DNA of 64,000 bases, taken from positions 133,568,095 through 133,632,094 of the forward strand of contig OY755039.1 in assembly GCA_963576565.1 (NCBI GenBank), read 5' to 3'. The stretch comes from Aspidapion aeneum. Its lineage: Eukaryota > Arthropoda > Insecta > Coleoptera > Brentidae. The position numbers and the translations under genes were made by a program. This document shows positions 33,338 through 44,647 of this stretch, one piece after another. The notes beneath the pieces are model-generated. The model made no database searches, was not told the origin of the DNA, and saw nothing but the letters and a program-made list of their open reading frames with translations. Numbering within the stretch: the first letter of the stretch is position 1; the number at the start of each line of letters is the position of its first letter.

Positions 33338-36131
33338 TTACAAGGTTGTCTGGTGTGAGTGTTTCGCCAATCCTTCGACATGTCTCTTCCTTGATTCATG
33401 CCATCTGCCACATTCAAAAACTGTGTGCTCAGCTGTGTCCACCATTTGACAATACATACATAAATCAGTGTCGTCCTTGTTCATTCTTTTGGCATAGGCC
33501 CGAAAGACTCCATGTCCAGTTAGTACTTGCGTTAACTGGTAGTCGATTGTGCGATGCTTGCAATTTACCCATTCTCTAACCCTTCCTATCAATCTCTTAG
33601 TCCACTGTGCTTTGTCTATTTCGTTATCCATCGTGCTTGCCAGTTTGCTAATGTACTCTCTATTGCTCTTTTCGCTTTTATATTTTTATTCTCTCAGTAC
33701 TTTCAAATAAATAGGTTCTTTCTATCACCTTTAGGTCAATCGGCGCTATGCCTGTGATCACTTGAAGTGCTACCCCTGAAACAGTTTTATAAGCAGAAGC
33801 CACCCGTATCAGTAGGTTTCTTTGAACTCTGTTTAGCAATATTCTATTCTTTTTAGTGCTTATTGCGTCTTTCCACACTGGCGCGCCATAGAGGACCATG
33901 TTGTGCATAGCACTACACAGTACCGCCCTCTTTCCGCTTGCCGGACCACTTATGTTGGGCATAATCCTTATTAGGTTTGCTGTCGTTTTTGCAGCTTTAT
34001 CAGTTGTTTGCTTGATGTGCGTCGTAAAATTGAACTTCTCTTCCAGATGGATACCTAGGTATTTGAAGCTTTTTGCTGGAAGTATATTAACCCCATCCAG
34101 GTTAAAGATGACATGCTCTCTATTGCGTTTTCCTTTCAACAGAATTGCCTCTGTTTTGTGCGGTGCCAGTTTAAGTTTATGCTCTTTAATCCATGCATTT
34201 ATTCTTCTACGGTTTTCGTTTACATTCCTCATAAGCTCATGTTCATTTCCTGCTGAACATACTAGGACCAGGTCATCTGCAAAGGCAACTAGAATAGAAT
34301 CCTTAGTTAGCTCTATACTCAGTACACCATCGTAAAGTATATTCCATAGAGTTGGGCCCAGTACCGAACCCTGTGGGACTCCCGCCCCAATCTCAATGAT
34401 CTCTTTGTTTTCAAGGATAATCTTCCTTCCTTTTAAATAGCTTGAAATAAATTTAATGAGGTACTTTGACACGTTTCTCTGGCGTAGTTTCTTAATTGTA
34501 ATTTTGTGGCTCGCAGTATTGAAAGCATTTTCCACATCCACGGCTATCAGTGCACACCATTTGCCTTCGTACTCGTCCGCAATTTCCCTTACCGCCTGGA
34601 TCGCATTCAAGGTGGATCTGCCTTTACGAAAGCCATACTGGTGTCTATGCAGGCCTCCCTTTTCCTCTATTTCGTCTAGTAATCTGTTTCTGATCAGGGC
34701 TTCTAGAAATTTGCTTAAAGCATTTAGCATACATAGGGGTCTAAAAGAGCTCGCATGCTCTGTTGGTTTATTAGGTTTTGGTATAAGTATGACCTTTGCT
34801 TCCTTCCATTCTTCAGGGAACTCCTGCTTTGCCAACAGTTTATTCATGATGCTTTTTAGCCACATTGGTTTACATTGCGCAATAATTTTTATTGCGTCCG
34901 ATGGTACTCCATCTAGTCCAGGTGCCTTTCCTGCCTTGATATTTTCAGTTACTTCGTTTATTTCCTGGTCCGTGAATGGCTCGGCTTCGTAGTGTTCGTC
35001 GTCTATGTCCCACTCTTCCACCTCAGTGCAAAAAAGATTTTCTATGACTCCCTTTTTTTTATCGGGGCTCAATTCATAGGGTGTCAACTTATAAAATTTT
35101 TTGTTTATTATTTTGTACGCCTCTCCCCAGATGTTATTGTCCAGATCTTTACACAGTTTTTTCCAGTGCATTCTTTTGCTGTCTCTGATTAATTTGACTA
35201 GGCTTCTCTTGCATTCTTTGTATCTTGCATTAGCCGCTTCCAAGTGCTCGTTTGTTTCTCTGCCTCTTAGTCTTGTTAGATATCTTCTAAGCCTATTGCA
35301 TTCTGTTCTTTTACTTGCTATACTCCCGTTCCACCAGTAGGGTTCTGTTTTGTTGTTAGCCTGTTTAATTACACTGTTTCTGTAAGCTTGTTGTATGACT
35401 TTTGTGCACGCCTCATACTCGATATCTTGATATGACACTAAATCAATTGTGTCTTTAAAAGCACTCCAATTCACTCGCATATTATGTCTGCTGGCCGCCT
35501 TCCTTTTCGTAATTGTGTCAATATTAAATGATATGTACTGGTGTTCGGTTAGCGATTCCTTATCCAAGACTTCCCAATTGCTTATCTTCTTCGCAATGTT
35601 TCTGGTTGACATGGTCACGTCAATAAAAGATTTGGTATCTCCTCTGATGAACGTTGGTCTTTCTCCGTTATTATGCACTACCATATCATGTGTTGCGATT
35701 GAATCCATCCAGTATTCTCCCTTTGCATCTGTTACTGGTGAGCACCATAATGCAGACTTTGCATTTATGTCACCCAATATGATGGTTTCTCCTTCGTTGA
35801 TGAACTCCATCGTTCTATCTGTTTCGAGTTTATAATCATGCATGTCTATATTTGGCGATATGTAGGCACAAACCATCGTGAAACCCTTCAATACTACGGC
35901 GAGGTATCCTTCCCCTGAACTGTGTTTAGTAACCTCCACGTCCCTGTTAATTAGACGCACTGCAACATTGATCCTCTTGTCTTTCAGCCAGTCTCCCCCC
36001 TGCACACGTTTTTTGTTTGGTTCACAGACAACTAGAATATCCGCATTTTCTTCTCGGGCCGTTGCATATGCCATGTCTTGCGCTGCATAGGCACGTCCTA
36101 CGTTAATCTGGAGAATTTTTATGGATGCCAT
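33338..36131 (-). pseudogene. R1-like ORF2: endonuclease, reverse transcriptase and CCHC tail
   Basis: An ATG at 36131 opens 817 codons to a stop at 33678. The N-terminal part is an APE-type endonuclease (SIKILQINVGRAYAAQD, LVVCEPNKKR, IILGDINAKS, then a TEH near the end of the domain). The reverse transcriptase follows with KAGKAPGLDGVP, FRPLCMLNALSKFLEALI, GVPQGSVLGP and FADD at residues 617-620. The conserved C-terminal region continues in other frames: NWQARW in one (about 33640-33660), then QWTKRLI, QVLTGHG and a CX2CX6HX4C-like cluster (CMYCQMVDTAEHTVFEC) down to 33338. Two indels close together, near 33685 and 33620, are therefore needed. The start lies 6 nt after the ORF1 stop. Confidence 0.9.
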
Positions 36132-36137
36132 TTTTCT

Positions 36138-38147
36138 TTATTGCTTACTGGCGGTGCTCGTGAGCCTAGCTCTCTGGCCGCGCTGTATCAATTTAGTTTT
36201 GTCTTTTATTAGCTGCCTGTAGTGCGGGCACTTTGTTTGGTCTGCTCTATGTCCATTTTCTTTGCAGATTAGGCAGAAACTTACATTTTTGCAATCCTTG
36301 GATTTATGTTCCTTATGTCCACAGTTTGTGCATGTCATGGATCTGTCCACACCTTTACATGTAGAGCTGTGATGCCCAAACTCTAGGCATCTATAGCATC
36401 TTAGTATGTTTACTCGAGCCTTAACTCTGCACCTTGTCCACCCTATTTTTATAGTTCCCTCACGTAGAATATCTGTTGCCAGTACCTTTCTTATTGCGAT
36501 TGTTGCCGTTTGGCCCCCAAAACGATTTGGTCTTGTTGACAACACCTGTGCATCCTCACTCGAGGTGGTACTTGCCTTTTCTTGTATGGCTCTGATTATT
36601 TCATCACTGGTGACGTCCCCATCAATGTCCATTATATGTATTATTTCCTTTGTGTCTTTAAGATGCACCTGGGTGTCAGTGTTTTTGTTTTGTATTTCTT
36701 TTTTCAGCGCTTCAGCTTTGGTTTTGCCCCCCTGAACTTCTAGCAGCAAGTCTCCTTTTGCTGTTTTCTTAATGGTTTTTATTTTAACACCTACTTCATC
36801 CAGATTGACGTTACTTTTGATAGTTTTTAGCATATCAGCATATTGTCTACCATTTGATTTAACAATGATTTTTTCATTACGTGGATTTTGGCCTTTCTCG
36901 AGCGTTGCTCTCCTATTTTTCGTGGTAAGTAAGTAGACTTTGGTATCAGTCCCTCTGAATACAAACTCGGCACATTTCCTTAGATAATCATTTTCTAGGT
37001 TCTCTTTGGCTACAATTTTTATTTCTTTGGTGTTTTGATTTGTCGTTTCTCTTTTTAGCTTATTCATAACCTCGAAGAGATCCTTAATGTCACCTACCCC
37101 ATCAGCATAATCGTAGGGTAGAATGTACAAAACTCATGTACTTCCTCCTTTTTTACCGTTACTGAGAACCGTCTCCGTACAGCTTTTGATATATTCAACT
37201 TTTCCCTCCTCAAGGCCTTCTTCAATAAGTGCCTTACTGTCTGGAAACATTCTCGTTATGTCGTTTTCAAATGGTCCGACTCCAAGGTTGGTTTTGGGTT
37301 TAATCAGTAATGCCACATCATTGCACGGTTCTTTTATCGTGTCGCAAACCTGAAACTCAGCCGCCATAAAGCACTTTTCTGGCCAATTATAGTCCACTAT
37401 CTTGCTTAAACTATCCCATTTTCTTTCCGCAGCCATGCAGTCCTCGATTTCTTGTATGGTATTGTCTTTTAATTTTTTGACTTCTTCTCTAATTTCGCTT
37501 TCATCGGCTTGCACGCTTACAGATACTTTTATCACTGCGTTTTTTTTTTCCTTTTCAGTTTCTCGATGTTTATTTACTTCATTTCTCAGGTCGGTATACT
37601 TTGTCTTCATAATGTCCATTTCTCTATTTAAGTTCACCACTTCGTTAGCAAGTTCACGTGCAATTGACTTAATTTCAGTTTTCGTCTTTGTACTGATCTT
37701 AATCTCATCTTTTAGTTTCGTCATTTTCTTGTTGAGTCTTTCCACTACTTTCATAACAGCGCTTAATTCTGTTATCTCTATGCTGGAAGTTTCTTCCTTT
37801 GCCAATTCTCTTTTCCTTTTCTTTAGGGCCGGACTTTCAGCTTCTACTGCGTGCTTCCCTTCATACAGCTGTTGTATCGGGCTTGGCTCATCGTCATCTG
37901 GGTCATCATCGCTCTCAATTTTTCTCTGTGCAGATTTCTTACCGCTTGCCATTTTTTCCGTCGTTGGTGGAGGAGTCCTTGCCAACGATGATCGCCTAAC
38001 GGACGGATTCACTTCCGTCTCCCATTTATACATCAAATTGTCTGCTTTGGTTTTATTCTCCACTTTTTGCTCCACATCCTTTCCAGCATCTTCCTTTTTT
38101 CCCTTTACGCTTGTATTTACGGAAGTTTGGCCCTCCCCAGAATCCAA
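36138..38147 (-). pseudogene. R1-like ORF1 (gag-like RNA-binding protein) with one in-frame TGA
   Basis: One frame of 669 codons from ATG 38147 to TAA 36138 is broken only by TGA at 37134-37136 (codon 338). The first half is charged: an acidic/proline region, a KKRKR basic cluster, then a long K/E-rich stretch likely to form a coiled coil (about residues 125-215). The second half has three zinc knuckles near its end, CYRCLEFGHHSSTC, CTNCGHKEHKSKDC and CLICKENGHRADQTKC, the R1/Jockey-group gag signature. It would package LINE RNA. A smaller start at 37130 (TTG) is not needed if the frame is read as one. Confidence 0.85.
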
Positions 38148-38188
38148 GGGGCCAGCGCCAGCAATTGGACCTTCAATATTCCAATCTG

Positions 38189-38552
38189 ATATATATTATA
38201 TATTATATATTATATATTATATATTATATATTATATATTATATATTATATATTATATATTATATATTATATATTATATATTATATATTATATATTATATA
38301 TTATATATTATATATTATATATTATATATTATATATTATATATTATATATTTTATATTATATATTATATATTATATATTATATATTATATATTATATATT
38401 ATATATTATATATTATATATTATATATTATATATTATATATTATATATTATATATTATATATTATATATTATATATTATATATTATATATTATATATTAT
38501 ATATTATATATTATATATTATATATTATATATTATATATTATATATTATATA
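38189..38552. repeat. (TTATATA)n heptamer array, middle block
   Basis: About 52 copies, with one variant unit (TTTTATA) near 38348. It lies between the 5' end of the LINE and an inverted-repeat element. Confidence 0.98.
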
Positions 38553-38787
38553 TTAAAGATTGAAAATTTCGTCCAACTGCTGCATGTCGGGAATGGTTCC
38601 TATGACTGAAGCTGCATTTCCCCTTTGAATGGCAAGGCTTAACCTCTGAATCAAAAATGAGGTTGATCTAGGTTCGTGGGACTTACATTCGATTTTGGCA
38701 CCAAGTTCTTTGACAAAATTTTTGGCTTTTTCAGTCATAGGAACCATTCCCGACATGCAGCAGTTGGACGAAATTTTCAATCTTTAA
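38553..38787 (-). mobile_element. Inverted-repeat element with 58-bp perfect arms
   Basis: 38553-38610 is an exact reverse complement of 38730-38787, and 119 bp lie between. On the minus strand the whole element is nearly open (75 codons from 38780), with a protein-like stretch EKAKNFVKELGAKIECKSHE followed by FLIQRLSLAIQRGNAAS. I do not recognise the family. The arms code for the end of this peptide on one side and its antisense on the other, so the peptide may be a fragment of a transposon protein caught in a foldback. No target duplication was seen. Confidence 0.7.
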
Positions 38788-38917
38788 ATGTGTGCTTGGG
38801 GATGTATGCTTGTGTGTGTGAGTTTAGAGTTTAACTTTCATTATATTTTTATTGTTTATTTCTTGTTTTATACCTATTTAATGTTAAAATAAATGTTTAA
38901 AATTTGTCTAAAAAATA

Positions 38918-39838
38918 TATATATATTATATATTATATATTATATATTATATATTATATATTATATATTATATATTATATATTATATATTATATATTATA
39001 TATTATATATTATATATTATATATTATATATTATATATTATATATTATATATTATATATTATATATTATATATTATATATTATATATTATATATTATATA
39101 TTATATATTATATATTATATATTATATATTATATATTATATATTATATATTATATATTATATATTATATATTATATATTATATATTATATATTATATATT
39201 ATATATTATATATTATATATTATATATTATATATTATATATTATATATTATATATTATATATTATATATTATATATTATATATTATATATTATATATTAT
39301 ATATTATATATTATATATTATATATTATATATTATATATTATATATTATATATTATATATTATATATTATATATTATATATTATATATTATATATTATAT
39401 ATTATATATTATATATTATATATTATATATTATATATTATATATTATATATTATATATTATATATTATATATTATATATTATATATTATATATTATATAT
39501 TATATATTATATATTATATATTATATATTATATATTATATATTATATATTATATATTATATATTATATATTATATATTATATATTATATATTATATATTA
39601 TATATTATATATTATATATTATATATTATATATTATATATTATATATTATATATTATATATTATATATTATATATTATATATTATATATTATATATTATA
39701 TATTATATATTATATATTATATATTATATATTATATATTATATATTATATATTATATATTATATATTATATATTATATATTATATATTATATATTATATA
39801 TTATATATTATATATTATAAATTATATATTATATATAT
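38918..39838. repeat. (TTATATA)n heptamer array, right block, about 920 bp
   Basis: About 130 nearly perfect copies. Long open frames through it (YILYIIY repeats) are a by-product of the 7-bp period and are not genes. Confidence 0.98.
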
Positions 39839-40854
39839 ATTTGCTATTATAGATAGCTATTTATTTTTTAAATTTATTTATATATAACCAAAATATTAAA
39901 ATTTTCCTTTTCCTCGGTTTGTATCTAATTTAAATACTGTGTTGATAGTACTAAAGTTTCACTAGATAAATATTAATAATTATTATGCAGAAATGCAACT
40001 TTGTTTCCTCCAATTATAGAAACTCACGACCCTTACAATATTTATAATAAAAATCATGCTCTAATAATAAACAGCTTTATAACAATATTACGCCCAACAT
40101 TGTTTTCATAACAATTTGGCCCCTAACGTTATAGTATATAACAAATTGGGCCCCACCACCCTTATATTATAACACTATTTCGAAAGCCAAAAAATATTTC
40201 ATTATTCTTACATCGATTTATTTTTGAAGTGTAAAGTTCTTTAGGCGCGTTTAGCAGTTTTGTTGGGTAGTGAATTGAACTGAGCCGTCAGGCTCGGCTA
40301 TGTAACGCTCATTCGGGTGAAGTCGGCGCTAGTCGACTAACTGTGAGAAGAACATTCAGCGAGCTATATGATGATGCAGATGAAGGCCAATATCATTAAT
40401 TTCGCCTTGTTGAAGTTTACACTTCTGCCGTGTGGTCTTAAGCACACACAATTTTTACCTTAAGAAATACCTATCCGAAAATAGTTACATCAAATTTTGA
40501 CCTTACGAATTTTTTCTCATTTTTGTTGCACTCGATACGCCTTACGGTTACGGTTACAACCCTGATGCTACACATATTTAAATAGTATATCGAAAAGTCA
40601 AATCTACTATAATGCGCCCTTATGGAACACATTTTTTATTATCTATTGCCTGCTCACACCCAATAACGACCGCTTTCACGTTCCATTTTTCGAGTGGTTA
40701 TCTTTTCTAGCAAGGTAATAAAGGTGACACTTCGGTTGTAAAAAGAGATTTTGTAGCTCTAATTCAGATTTGGTATGCCGTACCCAAAAAGTAGCTTAAA
40801 TAGTAGGTATATTAGTAAGTTGGTAAAATAAAAAACTTAGGATAAAAATAAATT
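39839..40854. other. No recognisable feature
   Basis: Noncoding; a small repeated phrase ATAACAATTTGGCCCC/ATAACAAATTGGGCCCC occurs near 40107-40155. Confidence 0.45.
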
Positions 40855-41097
40855 AAATGGATCCATGACGGATCTGATACCTTCCTAGCATAAACTTATA
40901 TTATTAGTTTATGCTTCCTAGCTAACCTATTAGCACACACACACACAGACACACACACACACACACACACACAACACAGACAGACATCATGACGATATTG
41001 CTAAGATAGGTCAAAACAAAACATTTTCGGCGTATTCTCAAAAAAAAAATTTCTTGTCTAAAATAATACCTTCTCTAGCTATTGCAATACGCGGGCT
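40855..41097 (+). mobile_element. Repeat family C, internally deleted copy
   Basis: GGATCCATGACGGATCTGATACCTTCCTAGC at the left, then a CA microsatellite, CATCATGACGATATTGCTAAG and a right end CGCGGGCTAGGAAGGT. The middle found in other copies is missing. Confidence 0.7.
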
Positions 41098-41113
41098 AGG
41101 AAGGTGAACGAAA

Positions 41114-41996
41114 CTCCAGAACGAAATAGCGATGTACAAAATAGCGACGTACGAAATAGCGAGTAATGAAATAGCGATTATCAAAATAGCGATGTAATGA
41201 AAGAGCGACTATCAAAATAGCGATGTATCAAAATAGCGTTTGCGACAAAACAGCGACATATCAAAATAGCGACAATCAAAATAGCGATATATCAAAATAG
41301 CGACAACCAAAATAGCGATGTATCAAAATAGCGATGTATCAAAATAGCGATGTATCAAAATAGCGATTTATCAAAATACCGAATCAAACCAAACCGAATC
41401 GAATCAAACCGAATCGAATCAAACCTATCCAAACCGAAACGAACCGAAATGCGCTATTATCTCCTGCCGTATTTTGACTATACCAGATTATTTAAAAAAA
41501 AAAAACTTCCCTGATTCTTTTTCGGGATCCTAGAGGGTGTGAATCCGAACCGAACCAAACTGATCTAAACCGAATTCGGCTCGGTTCGGATTCACACTCT
41601 CTAGGATTCCGGAAAAGCAGTCTGGAGAGTTTTGTTTTTTAAATATGCTGGTTCGGTACAGTTCGGTTCGGAGCACACCCTCTAGGATCCCGGGACTGAA
41701 GTCAGAAAAGTTTAGTCGAACTATATGCCAAAACGGAACCGAAATATCGCTATTTTGATGGTCGCTATTTTGTTACATCGCCATTTTGTTACATCGCTAT
41801 TTTGATAGTCGCTATTTTGTTACATCGCGATTTTGATAGTCGCTATTTTGTTACAATCGCTATTTTGTGACATCGCTATTTTGTTACATCGCTATTTTAA
41901 TAGTCGCCCTTTCATTACATCGCTATTTTGATTGTCGCTATTTCGATACCGCTATTTTAATACTCGCTTTTTGTACATCGCTATTTCGTTCCAGAG
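41114..41996. mobile_element. Foldback-like element with minisatellite arms
   Basis: The ends carry the exact inverted repeat GAACGAAATAGCGATGTAC (41119-41137, complement at 41973-41991). The left arm holds about 16-17 tandem units of about 16 bp (ATCAAAATAGCGATGT type). The right arm holds about 16 units of the complementary form. The centre (41390-41750) has CCGAATCGAATCAAA repeats and a hairpin at 41525-41610 with a stem near 29 bp. The layout, with termini made of opposed tandem arrays, matches Drosophila FB/Galileo-type elements in form only. No coding frame. Confidence 0.8.
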
Positions 41997-42129
41997 CCAA
42001 AAATAACGGTGTTTATACTCCTTTCTTCTTAAAGTCAGAAACTAAGTTTGCTACATGTGAACCTCTGAGCAGGTGCGTATAAAAAAAATACTGTAATATT
42101 CAACGCTATATGCCTATATCAGTATATCC

Positions 42130-42790
42130 GGGGGCACGACAGTGTCCCGCTGTTCTTTGGAATGAGCTACGATACCCAAACTTTGCACAGTCGTAGATCC
42201 TCAATCGAGTTAACAACCTCTCCAAGTTTCATGCACTTCCATAAAGTAGTAAAGTAGTTACGAAATTTCAAAAAAATCGAAATTGCCACTTACACTCATT
42301 TATAGATCATCAAAATTCTACTGTGCTTCCAGACATGCTACAAAGCTAAAATTTGACAGACTGATAGAAATTATGACCAGACCTTTGGAAAAAACAACAA
42401 AATTCTAATTTACTCTCCTCCCCCATACATGTAAAGTTATGTAAAAGCAACATTGCTCACTTTCAGAAACGCTAGAGAGCTGAGCTTTGGCAGACTGATA
42501 GGAACTATGATAGAACTATAGGAAAAAATTTAAAAACCTCAAAATTTTAATTTATTTCCCTCCCTTATAAATGTAAAGTTATGTTCCCGAAATGCTGAAA
42601 AGATTAGCTTTGGAAGGCCGATAGAAGTTATAATAAAACTATTTAAAAAAAATTAAGAACCCCAAAATTTTAATTTACTTCCCTCCCCTATAAAGGTAAA
42701 GTTATGAAAAAGTAACATTGTCCACTTCCAGAAGCGCTAGAGAGCGGAGCGTTAGAAGGCTGATAGAAACTATGATAATGTATCTTAGTA
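42130..42790 (+). repeat. Interspersed repeat with about 125-150-bp internal tandem units; uninterrupted paralogue of the 12-kb site
   Basis: The block TTCCAGAARCGCTAGAGAGC..GAYTGATAGRAAYTATGAT..AATTTACTYCCCTCCCCTATA..GTAAAGTTATG recurs near 42320, 42460, 42595 and 42720. The left part matches, inverted, 11940-12199 and 13849-13960. The junction CTACTTTA (reverse complement, near 42250) is single here, so this is the empty version of the composite insertion site. Confidence 0.75.
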
Positions 42791-43532
42791 GGATGTACTT
42801 TACTCTTCAGGGTACAGTGATGTCCATAAATAAAGATAATTTACAGAAACCATCAAAAGCTTTTTAGTTTTTAATAAATTTTTTTGAAAATTAAGCTGTT
42901 TGTAGAAAAATGTAGCTTTTACTATGTTCAAATGAACTCTAATATTAGCTATTTCTTGTACCCAGTCTTGGTTTTATGTTTTTGTAAACTTTTTGTTGTC
43001 TAATTTTTTTTATATTTAATCAGCCCTCATCTTGAATTTTTCTAAATGCTCAAGGGTGTCAGATTGGCATTAACCGTCTTGGTAAACTGGAGCCCTCTGA
43101 ATATTAAAATCAGCAATAAAAATTTCTATGCGTCATATCCGAGTTAGGCACGATTTTGCCAATTTTCTCCTTGACTAATAAGATCACTGTCATGCCATCT
43201 GATAGTTTTTAAACAATAGTAGGAAAACTCAGTTGAACAGGGTGCCACAATCTTTCCGTATATTTAGGTTGCCGCGTTAAAAAAGTCACTCCTTGGGGAT
43301 TTTGGAATCAGTAAGAAATATCACTTATTTTTTTGACCGAAGTTAATACAAAACCACTTATTATACAAAACTACCTCCCAAACTTTAATATTTTTTTTTA
43401 CCAGATGGCGAAAATATTAAATATTTTAGCAAAACAAAAATGTTTGCTAGATATATTAAGTACAAAAACGTCTATTACGTCTAGACATTACGGACGTCTA
43501 TTGTACGTCCATAAATGGATATCTGATATTCA
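42791..43532. other. No recognisable feature
   Basis: AT-rich and noncoding. Confidence 0.4.
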
Positions 43533-43540
43533 GTGAACGA

Positions 43541-43868
43541 CAGCGGCATAGCGTGGGGGGGCGCGGGGGTTCGTCGCCTCCCCCCCCGCCCCGAGGGTAG
43601 TGGCGCCCCATAGGTGGGAGAGGCGCCCTTGTGACTTATCGGTCGCCCCCTCACACATGATGACCTTGTTGTTTTGGGTCGCAAGATTCGTGAGAGGCGC
43701 CGGCGGCGCCCTGACACATGATGACCATTTTTTTTTTGGTCGCAAGATTTTGTGAGAGGCGCCTTTTTGACTTTTTGCTTTTTGTTTGCCACAAGATTTT
43801 TCATCAGTTTTCAGAGGCGCCCTTTTTAGCTGTCGCCCCCCCGCCCTTTCGGGCACGCTACGCCGCTG
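43541..43868. mobile_element. hAT-type MITE family A, 328 bp
   Basis: It runs from CAGCGGCATAGCGTG to CACGCTACGCCGCTG. GTGAACGA is duplicated exactly at 43533-43540 and 43869-43876. The interior has C/G runs and repeats of the module GGTCGCAAGATT.GTGAGAGGCGCC. Confidence 0.92.
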
Positions 43869-44059
43869 GTGAACGATACATATTGCACAACTTTATAGGT
43901 GCATTGGATCATGGCCCAATGCCTAATCCTGGGGAGCCACTATGTATATAATCTACTGGACGGCTACTGAACTACCATATTAGGTCCAGATCTTCCATTG
44001 AAGGACCTGTGCGGTCTGGGTTGAAAGGTCCTGCTTGGTACACGTTGAATAAAGTAATG

Positions 44060-44647
44060 CAGGGTGTTCCAACTAAAAGGTAACAGACGTGTTTTTTGGT
44101 ATTTTTTGTGTGAATTTGGAGAAACGCTCGGAGACGTCGATTTTGTTTGCGAGGAAGACACCTTTTGGATATTTTGAAATTTTTGTAGCGCGCACCATCT
44201 TCGAGGGGTATACTTTACCCCTATATTTTGAATAGGGAAAGTGGGTCTAGTGATACCTTCTTTTGAAGTTCTCGTGAATATCTTTAAAACCGTGTAAAAA
44301 TTTCGAAAATCAATAGATTAGTTTTTGAGATATTTGCTTTCAAATTTTCAAATTTTACATGGAATGATAAAATAAAAATCAAATCCGAAAAATATAAAAT
44401 TCTGATTAAATTTTTATTTTATCAGTCCATGTTAAATTTGAAAGTTTGAAGGCAATTATCTTAAACACTAATAGATAGATTTTTGAAATTTTTACACTGT
44501 TGTAAAGAGGCGTTCAAAACAAGGTATCATCACACCCACCAAAAGGTGTCCCCCTCGCAAACAAAATCGACGTGTCCGAGCGTTTCTCCAAATTCACACA
44601 TAAAATACCAAAAAACACGTCTGTTACCTTTTAGTTGGAACACCCTG
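44060..44647. mobile_element. Foldback/TIR element, whole length palindromic
   Basis: It starts CAGGGTGTTCCAACTAAAAGG and ends with its complement. The outer 105 bp of the two arms match almost exactly (GTTTTTTGGTATTTT, GAATTTGGAGAAACGCTCGG), and weaker pairing continues to the centre near 44370-44400. TA follows the right end; the left flank is TG. A decayed end of the same family is seen near 60510-60550. Confidence 0.85.

Larger units (their letters stand above)
32996..38188 (-). mobile_element. R1-like LINE, full length, inserted in a heptamer array
   Basis: It reads leftward: about 40 bp of 5' UTR, ORF1, ORF2, a 3' UTR of about 320 bp and a 21-nt poly(A) tail (T-run 32996-33016). Both ends abut the same (TTATATA)n array, so the LINE entered that array. 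Within a tandem repeat the target duplication cannot be resolved. Several R1-clade LINEs are known to target simple repeats or other tandem arrays, and the location fits that habit. ORF1 carries one in-frame stop and ORF2 is shifted near its end. Confidence 0.88.

Noticed and set aside
33124..36735. Several 70-180-codon plus-strand frames
   Set aside because: All lie antisense to the R1-like ORF1 and ORF2, which carry the recognisable domains.
37402..38556. 384-codon plus-strand frame
   Set aside because: It is antisense to the LINE ORF1 and then runs into the heptamer array; composition is a mirror of the real ORF.
32801..39838. Telomeric repeat
   Set aside because: The unit is TTATATA and not TTAGG or a close variant, and the array is internal to the window on both sides.
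38893..39887. Open frames over 300 codons through the heptamer array (YILYIIY repeats)
   Set aside because: Three 7-bp units equal 21 bp, so the array is open in several frames by arithmetic. No start context or non-repeat coding sequence.
41119..41991. CRISPR-like look of regularly spaced 16-bp repeats
   Set aside because: There are no unique spacers, the repeats are directly tandem and degenerate, and the context is an animal genome.
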